From assembly GCF_011365745.1 (NCBI RefSeq), contig NZ_JAAOBY010000008.1:62001-126000 (forward strand): 64,000 bases of DNA. Direction: 5' to 3'. The notes under the pieces are model-generated. The model saw only the letters and a list, made by a program, of their open reading frames with translations. It was not told the origin of the DNA and searched no databases. This document shows, piece by piece, positions 55,713 to 64,000 of the stretch; the stretch's first letter is position 1; the number at the start of each line of letters is the position of its first letter. Source of the DNA: Flavobacterium turcicum (GTDB taxonomy: Bacteria; Bacteroidota; Bacteroidia; Flavobacteriales; Flavobacteriaceae). Both the position numbers and the translations under genes were made by a program.

Positions 55713-56705
55713 ATGGCAATATTTAATTTTCAGAAGCCCGATAAAGTTATCATGATCGATTCAACCGATTTTGAAGGTAAATTTGAATTTAGACCTTTAG
55801 AACCTGGTTACGGATTGACTGTTGGTAATGCACTTAGAAGAGTTTTGCTTTCTGCATTAGAAGGTTATGCAATTACATCTGTCCGCATAGAAGGTGTAGA
55901 TCATGAGTTTTCTACTATTTCAGGAGTTGTTGAAGATGTTACCGAAATTATCTTAAATCTAAAGCAAGTACGTTTCAAACGTCAAATTGAGGATATAGAT
56001 AATGAATCAGTTACAATTTCTGTTTCAGGTAAAGATCAGTTAACAGCTGGTGATTTTCAAAAATTTATTTCAGGTTTCCAAGTTCTTAATCCAGAGCTTG
56101 TAATCTGTAATTTAGATAGCAAGATCAAACTTAATTTCGATTTAACTATTGAAAAAGGTAGAGGATACGTTCCTGCCGAAGAGAATAAAAAACAGAATGC
56201 TGCAATTGGAACGATTTTTACTGATTCTATCTTTACACCAGTAAAGAATGTAAAATACGCTATTGAAAACTTCCGTGTAGAGCAAAAAACAGATTATGAA
56301 AAATTAGTTTTTGAAATTAAAACTGATGGTTCAATCAATCCAAAAGATGCTTTAACTGAGGCTGCAAAAGTTTTAATTCACCATTTCATGTTATTCTCGG
56401 ATGAAAGAATTACACTCGAGGCCGACGAAATTGCACAAACAGAATCGTATGATGAAGAATCATTACACATGAGACAATTGCTTAAAACTAAGCTTGTTGA
56501 TATGGATCTTTCTGTAAGAGCATTAAATTGCTTGAAAGCGGCTGAAGTTGATACACTTGGTGATTTAGTATCGTTCAATAAAAATGATCTAATGAAATTC
56601 CGTAATTTTGGTAAAAAATCTTTAACGGAACTAGATGAACTAGTTGCAATTAAGAATTTGAACTTCGGTATGGATTTAGCTAAATACAAACTAGATAAAG
56701 AATAA
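55713..56705 (+). CDS. rpoA: RNA polymerase subunit alpha
   Basis: RpoA, 330 residues. The N-terminal domain (about 1-230) starts polymerase assembly ([20 protein letters not shown]), and the C-terminal domain (about 260-325, [20 protein letters not shown]) contacts activators and upstream promoter DNA. Normal length and place in the alpha operon, 21 bases after rpsD. Confidence 0.99.
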   Translation: MAIFNFQKPDKVIMIDSTDFEGKFEFRPLEPGYGLTVGNALRRVLLSALEGYAITSVRIEGVDHEFSTISGVVEDVTEIILNLKQVRFKRQIEDIDNESVTISVSGKDQLTAGDFQKFISGFQVLNPELVICNLDSKIKLNFDLTIEKGRGYVPAEENKKQNAAIGTIFTDSIFTPVKNVKYAIENFRVEQKTDYEKLVFEIKTDGSINPKDALTEAAKVLIHHFMLFSDERITLEADEIAQTESYDEESLHMRQLLKTKLVDMDLSVRALNCLKAAEVDTLGDLVSFNKNDLMKFRNFGKKSLTELDELVAIKNLNFGMDLAKYKLDKE

Positions 56706-56768
56706 ATTACTTCATATTTTGATCTCCAAAGCGGATAGTATCAAGATGAAAGTATAAAAAAACACGTC

Positions 56769-57257
56769 ATGAGACACGGAAAAAAATTCAATCACTTAAG
56801 CAGACAGACTGCACATAGAAAATCTATGTTAGCAAATATGGCTTGTTCTCTTATCGAGCACAAACGTATTAATACTACTGTTGCTAAAGCAAAAGCGCTT
56901 AAACAATTTGTTGAGCCTTTAATTACAAAGTCAAAATCTGATACTACACACAACCGTCGTATTGTTTTTGCTTACTTACGTAGCAAGTATGCTGTAACTG
57001 ATTTGTTCAGAGATGTAGCAGCAAAAGTAGGAGACCGTCCAGGGGGATACACTCGTATCATTAAGGTTGGAAATCGTTTAGGGGATAACGCTGATATGGC
57101 AATGATCGAACTAGTTGACTTCAATGAACTTTACAATGGTGGTAAAAAAGAAGTTAAAAAAGCTAAAAGCCGTCGTGGTGGTAAAGCTAAAAAAGCGGAT
57201 GAAGCTACAGAAGCTCCAGTTGCTGAGACTGAAACAACTACTGATTCTGCTGAGTAA
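56769..57257 (+). CDS. rplQ: 50S ribosomal protein L17
   Basis: L17, 162 residues. The first 120 match the family ([35 protein letters not shown]). The last 40 are a Lys/Arg then Glu/Thr/Ala-rich tail ([20 protein letters not shown] onwards), longer than in E. coli and common in this phylum. Last gene of the ribosomal run; a terminator follows. Confidence 0.98.
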   Translation: MRHGKKFNHLSRQTAHRKSMLANMACSLIEHKRINTTVAKAKALKQFVEPLITKSKSDTTHNRRIVFAYLRSKYAVTDLFRDVAAKVGDRPGGYTRIIKVGNRLGDNADMAMIELVDFNELYNGGKKEVKKAKSRRGGKAKKADEATEAPVAETETTTDSAE

Positions 57258-57285
57258 TTATGAGAATAATTGTTCAATAAAAATC

Positions 57286-57320
57286 AAGGATAAGCTACTC
57301 GTAGTTTATCCTTTTTTTTT
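57286..57320 (+). terminator. Terminator of the ribosomal gene run
   Basis: AAGGATAAGCTAC (57286-57298) pairs with GTAGTTTATCCTT (57301-57313), 13 pairs including one G.U, with a following T run to 57320. Confidence 0.9.
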
Positions 57321-57433
57321 ACCATTTTGTGAACAAATCTTTATCCTTTTAAAATCAAAGGTTTATTAGTTGGGCTCTAAAACTTGTTAGGAGTCGCGCT
57401 AAAATTTATCATATTTAAATTCATAAACTACTA

Positions 57434-58531
57434 ATGAAATACACAACACAACAAAAAGCTATACTTCTACTAAGTGACGGAACTATTTTTCATGGAAAAT
57501 CTATCGGGATTTCAGGGAAAACCTTCGGAGAGGTTTGTTTTAATACGGGAATGACTGGTTATCAAGAAATTTTTACCGATCCTTCGTATTTTGGGCAAAT
57601 AATGGTAGCTACTAATGCACATATCGGTAACTATGGGGTTAATGAAGCAGAGGTTGAATCTGATGGAATCAAAATTGCTGGGCTGGTATGTAAAAACTTC
57701 AGTTTTAATTACTCGAGAGTAGATGCTGAAGGTAGTTTAGAAGATTATTTTATCAAGCACAATTTGATTTCGATTTCTGATGTGGATACTAGAGCGCTTG
57801 TAAGTTACATCCGTGATAACGGTGCTATGAATGCTGTTATTTGTACTGACGGTACTTCTGTGGAAGAGTTGAAAGCTGAATTAGCAGCTGTTCCTGATAT
57901 GAAAGGACTAGAACTGGCATCGAAGGTATCAACTAAGGAACCTTATTTTTATGGAGATGAAAACGCTACGTATAAAGTTTCAGCTTTAGATTTAGGAATC
58001 AAAACCAACATTTTGCGCAACTTAGCAAAAAGAGACTGTTACATAAAAGTTTTTCCTTTTGATTCCTCTTACGAAGAACTAGCTGCTTTTGAGCCAAATG
58101 GGTATTTCTTATCTAATGGGCCTGGTGATCCTGAGCCTTTGGATGGTGCCATTGCTGTTGCAAAAGCCATTATCGCTGATAACAAACCATTGTTCGGTAT
58201 ATGTTTGGGACATCAAATTATAGGTTTAGCCAATGGAGTTTCAACTTATAAAATGTTCAACGGTCATCGTGGTATCAATCATCCGGTACAAAATTTAGTT
58301 ACTGGAAAAGGTGAGATTACTTCGCAGAATCATGGTTTTGCTGTTAGTAAGGAGGAATTGGATGCCAATGAGGCTCTCGAAATTACACATTTACACCTAA
58401 ATGATGGTACCGTTGCAGGAATGCGTATGAAAGATAAAAACTGTTTTTCTGTTCAATACCATCCTGAGGCTAGTCCGGGACCACATGATTCATCGTATCT
58501 TTTTGATCAATTTATTCAAAATATGCAATAA
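57434..58531 (+). CDS. carA: Carbamoyl-phosphate synthase small subunit
   Basis: CarA, 365 residues, releases ammonia from glutamine for carbamoyl phosphate (pyrimidine and arginine synthesis). The N-terminal domain has the GMTGYQEIFTDPSYFGQI segment. The C-terminal class I glutaminase has the nucleophile Cys in FGICLGHQ and the HPE pair in YHPEASPGPHDS. carB is not next to it, so the large subunit must be encoded elsewhere. Confidence 0.97.
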   Translation: MKYTTQQKAILLLSDGTIFHGKSIGISGKTFGEVCFNTGMTGYQEIFTDPSYFGQIMVATNAHIGNYGVNEAEVESDGIKIAGLVCKNFSFNYSRVDAEGSLEDYFIKHNLISISDVDTRALVSYIRDNGAMNAVICTDGTSVEELKAELAAVPDMKGLELASKVSTKEPYFYGDENATYKVSALDLGIKTNILRNLAKRDCYIKVFPFDSSYEELAAFEPNGYFLSNGPGDPEPLDGAIAVAKAIIADNKPLFGICLGHQIIGLANGVSTYKMFNGHRGINHPVQNLVTGKGEITSQNHGFAVSKEELDANEALEITHLHLNDGTVAGMRMKDKNCFSVQYHPEASPGPHDSSYLFDQFIQNMQ

Positions 58532-58718
58532 TCATTATGTATTTGATTTATGGAATTGGTCTATCTTTCAGTTAGGCCTTTTTTTTGCTTTCGTGATTAT
58601 TTTCACTTTCGAAAAAAATAGGTTCTTAAAAATTAGTAAATGCATTATTTCTCAAATATTTATATCGTTTTCGTTAATAACATTCATTTTTTTCATTCCA
58701 TCGTTTCGAAAGATAGAA

Positions 58719-58726
58719 TATATTTG
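58719..58726 (+). promoter_or_regulatory. -7 box of eno
   Basis: TATATTTG matches TAnnTTTG and lies 27 bases before the eno ATG. The -33 region is only a weak match. The rest of the 222-base carA-eno gap is T-rich; a 90-codon frame overlapping the carA end (58485-58757) is not supported. Confidence 0.6.
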
Positions 58727-58750
58727 TATTTTAAATTTTAAAAATTTTAG

Positions 58751-60046
<1,296 letters not shown>

Positions 60047-60065
60047 TTCTTACCTGTTTCTTTTA

Positions 60066-60100
60066 AAAAGCCATTCGCTCCTAGTGAATGGCTTTTTTTT
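60066..60100 (+). terminator. Terminator after eno
   Basis: GCCATTC (60070-60076) pairs with GAATGGC (60086-60092), extended by A/T runs on both sides. Confidence 0.88.
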
Positions 60101-60155
60101 ATTTTATTTAACAATTTCATTATGGGATTCTCTTTTTATTTAGTGTGTAATTCCC

Positions 60156-60163
60156 TAAATTTG
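60156..60163 (+). promoter_or_regulatory. -7 box of gltA
   Basis: TAAATTTG matches TAnnTTTG and ends 39 bases before the chosen gltA ATG at 60203. It also supports that ATG over an in-frame ATG at 60122, which would lie upstream of the promoter box. Confidence 0.6.
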
Positions 60164-60202
60164 AGAAATTATTATTTAAAAAAGTTTATTTTCAATTATA
60201 TT

Positions 60203-61486
60203 ATGTCAAAGATAGCAACATTAGAGATTGATGGAAAAAAAATTGAGTTACCTGTAATTGTAGGTAGTGAAAATGAAGTGGCCATCGATGTGAACAAATT
60301 ACGTGATTTAACAGGTGTAATCACACTCGATCCAGGTTATAAAAACTCAGGCTCTTGCAAGAGTGATATTACCTTTTTGGATGGTGAGTTAGGAATACTT
60401 CGTTATAGAGGATATGCTATTGAAGATTTGGCTGAAAAAGCAGATTTCTTAGAAGTATCTTACCTATTAATTTTTGGAGAACTTCCAACTGCCGATCAAT
60501 TAGCGCATTTTGAAAATGATATTCGCAAATACACGCTTGTAAATGAGGAAATGAAAAACATCATTGATGGATTTCCTAAAACGGCTCACCCAATGGGTGT
60601 TTTAGCTGCTTTAACGAGTGCATTAACGGCGTTCAACCCTAAATCGGTTAACGTTGAAAACGAAAAAGAAATGTATGAGGCAGTTTGTAAAACAATGGGT
60701 AAATTCCTTGTTATTGCTACTTGGACATATAGAAAGAGTATGGGTTATCCGTTGAATTATTACGATAATACAAAAGGATACGTTGAAAACTTTATGCGTT
60801 TGATGTTTGAATTACCAACAGGTCCTTACTCAGCAAATCCTGTAGTGATTGATGCATTAGATAAATTATTTATTTTGCATGGTGACCACGAGCAAAACTG
60901 TTCTACATCTACAGTACGTATGGTAGGTTCGTCACACGCTGGTTTGTTTGCTTCTATCTCTGCAGGCGTTTCAGCACTTTGGGGGCCATTACACGGAGGA
61001 GCTAATCAAGCTGTTTTAGAAATGCTTGAAGAAATTCACAAAAACGGTGGAGATGCGGATAAGTATATGGCTAAAGCCAAAGATAAAAATGATCCTTTCC
61101 GTTTGATGGGCTTCGGACATAGAGTGTACAAAAACTTTGACCCACGTGCTAAAATCATTAAAAAAGCGGCTAACGAAGTATTAGCGACCCTTGGAGTAGA
61201 GGATCCTATTTTGGCAATAGCCAAAAAATTAGAAGAAGCAGCTCTTGAAGATGAGTACTTCAAATCAAGAAACTTATATCCTAATGTTGATTTCTATTCA
61301 GGAATTATCTATAGAGCATTAGGTATTCCTACTGACATGTTTACTGTTATGTTTGCAATTGGTCGTTTGCCAGGTTGGATCGCACAATGGAAAGAAATGC
61401 GCGAAAATAAAGAACCGATTGGGCGTCCAAGACAAGTGTATACTGGTCATCCATTGAGAGAATTTGTTGCAACAGATAAAAGATAA
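60203..61486 (+). CDS. gltA: Citrate synthase (type II)
   Basis: Citrate synthase, 427 residues, joins acetyl-CoA and oxaloacetate to enter the TCA cycle. Catalytic segments HGDHEQNCSTSTVR, LWGPLHGGANQAVLEML and GFGHRVYKNFDPRA are intact. The N-terminal beta domain (ATLEIDGKKIELPVIVGSE) marks the hexameric bacterial type. The ATG at 60203 starts at family homology. A terminator follows directly. Confidence 0.98.
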   Translation: MSKIATLEIDGKKIELPVIVGSENEVAIDVNKLRDLTGVITLDPGYKNSGSCKSDITFLDGELGILRYRGYAIEDLAEKADFLEVSYLLIFGELPTADQLAHFENDIRKYTLVNEEMKNIIDGFPKTAHPMGVLAALTSALTAFNPKSVNVENEKEMYEAVCKTMGKFLVIATWTYRKSMGYPLNYYDNTKGYVENFMRLMFELPTGPYSANPVVIDALDKLFILHGDHEQNCSTSTVRMVGSSHAGLFASISAGVSALWGPLHGGANQAVLEMLEEIHKNGGDADKYMAKAKDKNDPFRLMGFGHRVYKNFDPRAKIIKKAANEVLATLGVEDPILAIAKKLEEAALEDEYFKSRNLYPNVDFYSGIIYRALGIPTDMFTVMFAIGRLPGWIAQWKEMRENKEPIGRPRQVYTGHPLREFVATDKR

Positions 61487-61495
61487 AATCAGTTT

Positions 61496-61528
61496 AAAAA
61501 GCTTCACTAATTGGTGAAGCTTTTTTTA
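61496..61528 (+). terminator. Terminator after gltA, overlapping the next promoter
   Basis: AAAAAGCTTCAC (61496-61507) pairs with GTGAAGCTTTTT (61514-61525) around a 6-base loop. The end of the T run joins the -7 box of the next gene. Confidence 0.88.
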
Positions 61529-61534
61529 TATTTG
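61527..61534 (+). promoter_or_regulatory. -7 box of the DDAH-like gene
   Basis: TATATTTG matches TAnnTTTG. It overlaps the end of the gltA terminator and ends 17 bases before the ATG at 61552. The -33 position would fall within the terminator hairpin. Confidence 0.6.
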
Positions 61535-61551
61535 CCAAAAGCTAAAAATAC

Positions 61552-62466
61552 ATGTTAAAGTTAAATATCAAAACTGAAACTTCGCGGCTTCGAGCGGTAG
61601 TTTTAGGATCTGCAGTGAGTAACGGCCCAACTCCGAAAGCAGCCGAAGCTTATGATCCCAAATCATTAGAACATATTTTAGCTGGAACCTATCCTATCGA
61701 AGCAGATATGGTTCAAGAAATGAATGCATTTGATGCAGTTTTAAAAAAATATGAAGTTGAAGTTTATAGGCCAGAATGTATTGAAAACTACAATCAAATT
61801 TTTACCAGAGATATCGGGTTTGTAATTGATGATGTTTTTGTAAAGTCGAATATTCTACCCGATCGCGAACGCGAATTAGACGCCATAAATTATATCATTG
61901 ACCAAATGGATCCGCTAAAAGTAGTGCGTCCTCCCGAAGAAGTGCATATTGAGGGTGGTGATGTAATGCTTTGGAATGATTACATTTTTATCGGGACATA
62001 CAAAGGAAGTGACTATGCAGATTATATTACTGCTCGCACCAATGGTTTAGGTGTTCAGTTTATTGAGGATTTGTTTCCTTATAAAAAAGTGAAAGATTTT
62101 GATTTAGTTAAATCAAAAATAGAAGCTAGAGATAATGCACTACATCTTGATTGCTGTTTTCAACCTGTTGGGAAAGACAAAGGGATTATCTACAAAAATG
62201 GTTTCAGAGAAGAAGCAGACTATGTTTTTTTGGTTGATCTTTTTGGAAAAGAAAATCTTTTTCACATCACAAGAGACGAAATGTACCACATGAATTCAAA
62301 TATTTTTTCAATTGATGAAAAAGTAGTAGTTTCTGAACGTAATTTTACACGATTAAACAATTGGCTGCGTTCACATGATTTTATCGTTGAAGAAATTCCA
62401 TATGCTGAAATTGCCAAACAAGAAGGACTATTACGTTGTTCAACTTTGCCTCTAATTAGAGAATAA
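61552..62466 (+). CDS. Dimethylarginine dimethylaminohydrolase / amidinotransferase-family protein
   Basis: A 304-residue pentein-fold enzyme acting on guanidino groups. The catalytic set is visible: FTRDIGF near the N-terminal third, EGGD with Glu134, His198 in ALHLDC, and the nucleophile Cys296 in LLRCSTLPL. This fits DDAH or a related arginine deiminase/amidinotransferase that hydrolyses or transfers from arginine or methylarginine. The exact substrate is not certain. It is followed closely by a second pentein enzyme of the CtlX type, possibly in one transcript. Confidence 0.82.
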   Translation: MLKLNIKTETSRLRAVVLGSAVSNGPTPKAAEAYDPKSLEHILAGTYPIEADMVQEMNAFDAVLKKYEVEVYRPECIENYNQIFTRDIGFVIDDVFVKSNILPDRERELDAINYIIDQMDPLKVVRPPEEVHIEGGDVMLWNDYIFIGTYKGSDYADYITARTNGLGVQFIEDLFPYKKVKDFDLVKSKIEARDNALHLDCCFQPVGKDKGIIYKNGFREEADYVFLVDLFGKENLFHITRDEMYHMNSNIFSIDEKVVVSERNFTRLNNWLRSHDFIVEEIPYAEIAKQEGLLRCSTLPLIRE

Positions 62467-62533
62467 ATAATGGTTTCAATGTTCAATGTTTGTAAAAGAA
62501 CATTTTGAACTGACGGACTTTAAAATAAGATAT

Positions 62534-63469
62534 ATGAAACAAACTACCAATTCCATAGTAATGATTCGTCCGGTGGCATTCCGAATGAACGAACAAACAG
62601 CTGTCAATAATTATTATCAAAAAGTAATCGATGGCTTGTTGCCAGCGACAGTTAATGCAAAAGCGCAACAAGAGTTTGATGCTTTTGTAGAAAAGTTACA
62701 AGCCGTAGGAATTGACGTTACTGTGGTCGAAGACACGCTGAGTCCTGATACACCAGATAGTATTTTTCCAAACAACTGGATTTCTTTCCATGAAAATGGT
62801 GATGTAGTTATGTATCCCATGTTTGCTGAAAATCGTCGTTTAGAACGCCGCGAAGATTTATTTGATGTGCTAGAAGATAAAGGATTCGTAATTCAAGAGG
62901 TCATGGATTACACATCAGCAGAAGAAGATGGCTTTTTCCTAGAAGGAACCGGAAGCATTGTATTAGATCGTACAAACGGAAAAGCATATTGTGCGCTTTC
63001 TCCGAGAGCTGATGAGGAATTGTTTATCGAGTTTTGCGAGGATTATGATTTTGCTCCTGTTATTTTTGAAGCCTATCAAACTGTTGGTGAAGAGCGTAAA
63101 TTGATCTATCATACTAATGTTATGATGTGTATTGGTGAAACTTTTGCAGTCATTTGTGCTGATTGTATCGATGATAAGAAAGAGCGCAAAATGGTTTTAG
63201 ACAATCTAAAAGAAAGTGGCAAAGATGTTATTTTGATTACAGAAGATCAAATGAATAATTTTGCAGGAAACATGTTAGAACTGCGTGGTACTTATGATAA
63301 ACGTTTTGTGATCATGAGTGCTGCTGCGCACCAAGCCTTGACTGCAAAACAAATTGCTCAATTAGAAAAACATGCAGAAATTTTGAGTTCTAGTTTAGAT
63401 ACAATTGAAGCCTGTGGCGGAGGAAGTGCCCGATGTATGATGGCAGAGGTTTTTTTGCCAAAAGAGTAA
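62534..63469 (+). CDS. ctlX: CtlX-family citrulline utilization hydrolase (pentein superfamily)
   Basis: A 311-residue protein matching the CtlX/amidinotransferase group. Seen are SIVMIRPVAFRMNEQTAVNN at the start, the FPNNWISFHENGDVVMYPM segment, FLEGTGSIVLDR, HTNVMMCIGE with the likely catalytic His, and the C-terminal CGGGSARCMMAEVF, where Cys301 is the probable nucleophile. The ATG at 62534 (MKQTTNS) is used rather than an in-frame ATG at 62486, because the conserved start follows it. The CtlX role in citrulline use comes from other bacteria; here it is inference. It follows the DDAH-like gene. Confidence 0.82.
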   Translation: MKQTTNSIVMIRPVAFRMNEQTAVNNYYQKVIDGLLPATVNAKAQQEFDAFVEKLQAVGIDVTVVEDTLSPDTPDSIFPNNWISFHENGDVVMYPMFAENRRLERREDLFDVLEDKGFVIQEVMDYTSAEEDGFFLEGTGSIVLDRTNGKAYCALSPRADEELFIEFCEDYDFAPVIFEAYQTVGEERKLIYHTNVMMCIGETFAVICADCIDDKKERKMVLDNLKESGKDVILITEDQMNNFAGNMLELRGTYDKRFVIMSAAAHQALTAKQIAQLEKHAEILSSSLDTIEACGGGSARCMMAEVFLPKE

Positions 63470-63485
63470 CTATATAAAATCATAT

Positions 63486-63526
63486 AAAAAAAGGGATTGG
63501 CTGTTAAAAAAGCGAATCCCTTTTTT
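63486..63526. terminator. Bidirectional terminator between ctlX and the MarC gene
   Basis: AAAAAAAGGGATT (63486-63498) pairs with AATCCCTTTTTT (63515-63526), with an inner GC/GC pair and one G.G mismatch. A and T tails on both sides suit the converging genes. Confidence 0.82.
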
Positions 63527-63527
63527 A

Positions 63528-64000
63528 TTACACTAAGTTGCTTTTTATAATATTGATAATCGCACTAACGATATATTGAATTCCAATAGCGATTACAATA
63601 AAGCCAATAATTCTTGAAATAGCAACAATACCGGATGCTCCAAGAAAATTTGCTAAGTAATGCGCGCTGCGTAGAATTATAAAAATGACCACCGCAATCG
63701 CTAAAATTGCAAAGCAAGAGATTATAATTTCAAGTGTAGAATTGTGTTCTTGGTAAAAGGCAATTAGTAAGGAGATAGACCCAGGACCTGCAAGCATTGG
63801 AATAGCAAGCGGAGTTAAAGCAATATCATTTCGTTTTTGAGCTTCATTTTCTACTTTTTTGTTGATTCCTCGTTTTTTGGTGAATTTACCCGATAGTAAC
63901 GAAAAGCCAGAACTAACAATGATAATTCCACCCGCAATTCGAAGTGCGTCAATGCTGATTCCAAAAAACAGTAAAACGTATTGACCAATAAAAAACGAGA
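63528..64000 (-). CDS. MarC-family integral membrane protein (partial)
   Basis: The C-terminal about 157 residues of a MarC (UPF0056) inner-membrane protein; the start lies beyond the right edge. The signature LTPLAIPMLAGPGSISLLI is present, followed by hydrophobic helices (IIISCFAILAIAVVIFIIL, SRIIGFIVIAIGIQYI). Family function is uncertain; the link with multiple antibiotic resistance was not confirmed. The visible frame is intact up to 64000. Confidence 0.9.
   Translation of the reverse strand, partial: SFFIGQYVLLFFGISIDALRIAGGIIIVSSGFSLLSGKFTKKRGINKKVENEAQKRNDIALTPLAIPMLAGPGSISLLIAFYQEHNSTLEIIISCFAILAIAVVIFIILRSAHYLANFLGASGIVAISRIIGFIVIAIGIQYIVSAIINIIKSNLV

Overview
The window is a chromosomal segment from a low-GC member of the Bacteroidota, most likely the family Flavobacteriaceae and probably Flavobacterium. 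The evidence is the Bacteroidetes -7 promoter box TAnnTTTG in front of many genes, two SusC/SusD outer-membrane loci, A-rich ribosome-binding regions, a CtlX-type hydrolase, an ObgE without the C-terminal OCT domain, and an rpsL-to-rplQ gene order typical of the phylum. No tRNA, rRNA, prophage, insertion sequence or CRISPR array was seen.

Layout. 1-4947 (minus strand): the edge of a GbsR/MarR-type regulator, a dispersed-repeat-like element, an M3 peptidase, a ParE/RelE-type toxin-antitoxin pair, and purE/purK separated by an unusual inverted array of 8-base repeats. 5204-8727 (plus): hpt, adk, a CNNM/CBS membrane protein and obgE, so purine synthesis and purine salvage diverge from one intergenic region. 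8810-10659 (minus): a GT-B glycosyltransferase and an LpxH-like phosphoesterase. 10844-17098 (minus): a very large alpha-2-macroglobulin-like protein with a TonB-plug-like domain and one in-frame TAA that splits it. 17280-25872: an Mpo1-like membrane protein, a plus-strand cluster (TPR protein, mpl, GNAT, radC, yjjG, secreted unknown), rarA, a rhomboid protease and rlmB.

25941-39540 (minus) holds two successive SusC-SusD-lipoprotein loci. They have the same architecture, a near-identical 34-base upstream block and terminators with the same core stem. They are preceded by an Omp85/BamA-like barrel protein. No glycoside hydrolase, peptidase or regulator sits with them, so their substrate cannot be read from context.

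39805-57257 (plus) is the translation supercluster: rpsL-rpsG-fusA-rpsJ, then a terminator and a new promoter, then rplC through rplQ including secY, infA, rpmJ and rpoA. The longer non-coding gaps (rplC leader, rpsN-rpsH, rpsK-rpsD, more weakly rpsL-rpsG) can each fold into hairpins at places where ribosomal-protein feedback would be expected. 57434-63469 (plus) carries carA, eno, gltA and two neighbouring pentein-fold guanidine-processing enzymes. The window ends in a MarC-family membrane protein on the minus strand.

Most genes are housekeeping. The points most worth a second look are the interrupted macroglobulin/plug fusion, the duplicated Sus loci with a shared non-canonical promoter block, the candidate ribosomal leader RNAs, and the intergenic repeat elements. 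Promoters, terminators and RNA folds were found by eye; no database search or folding program was run.
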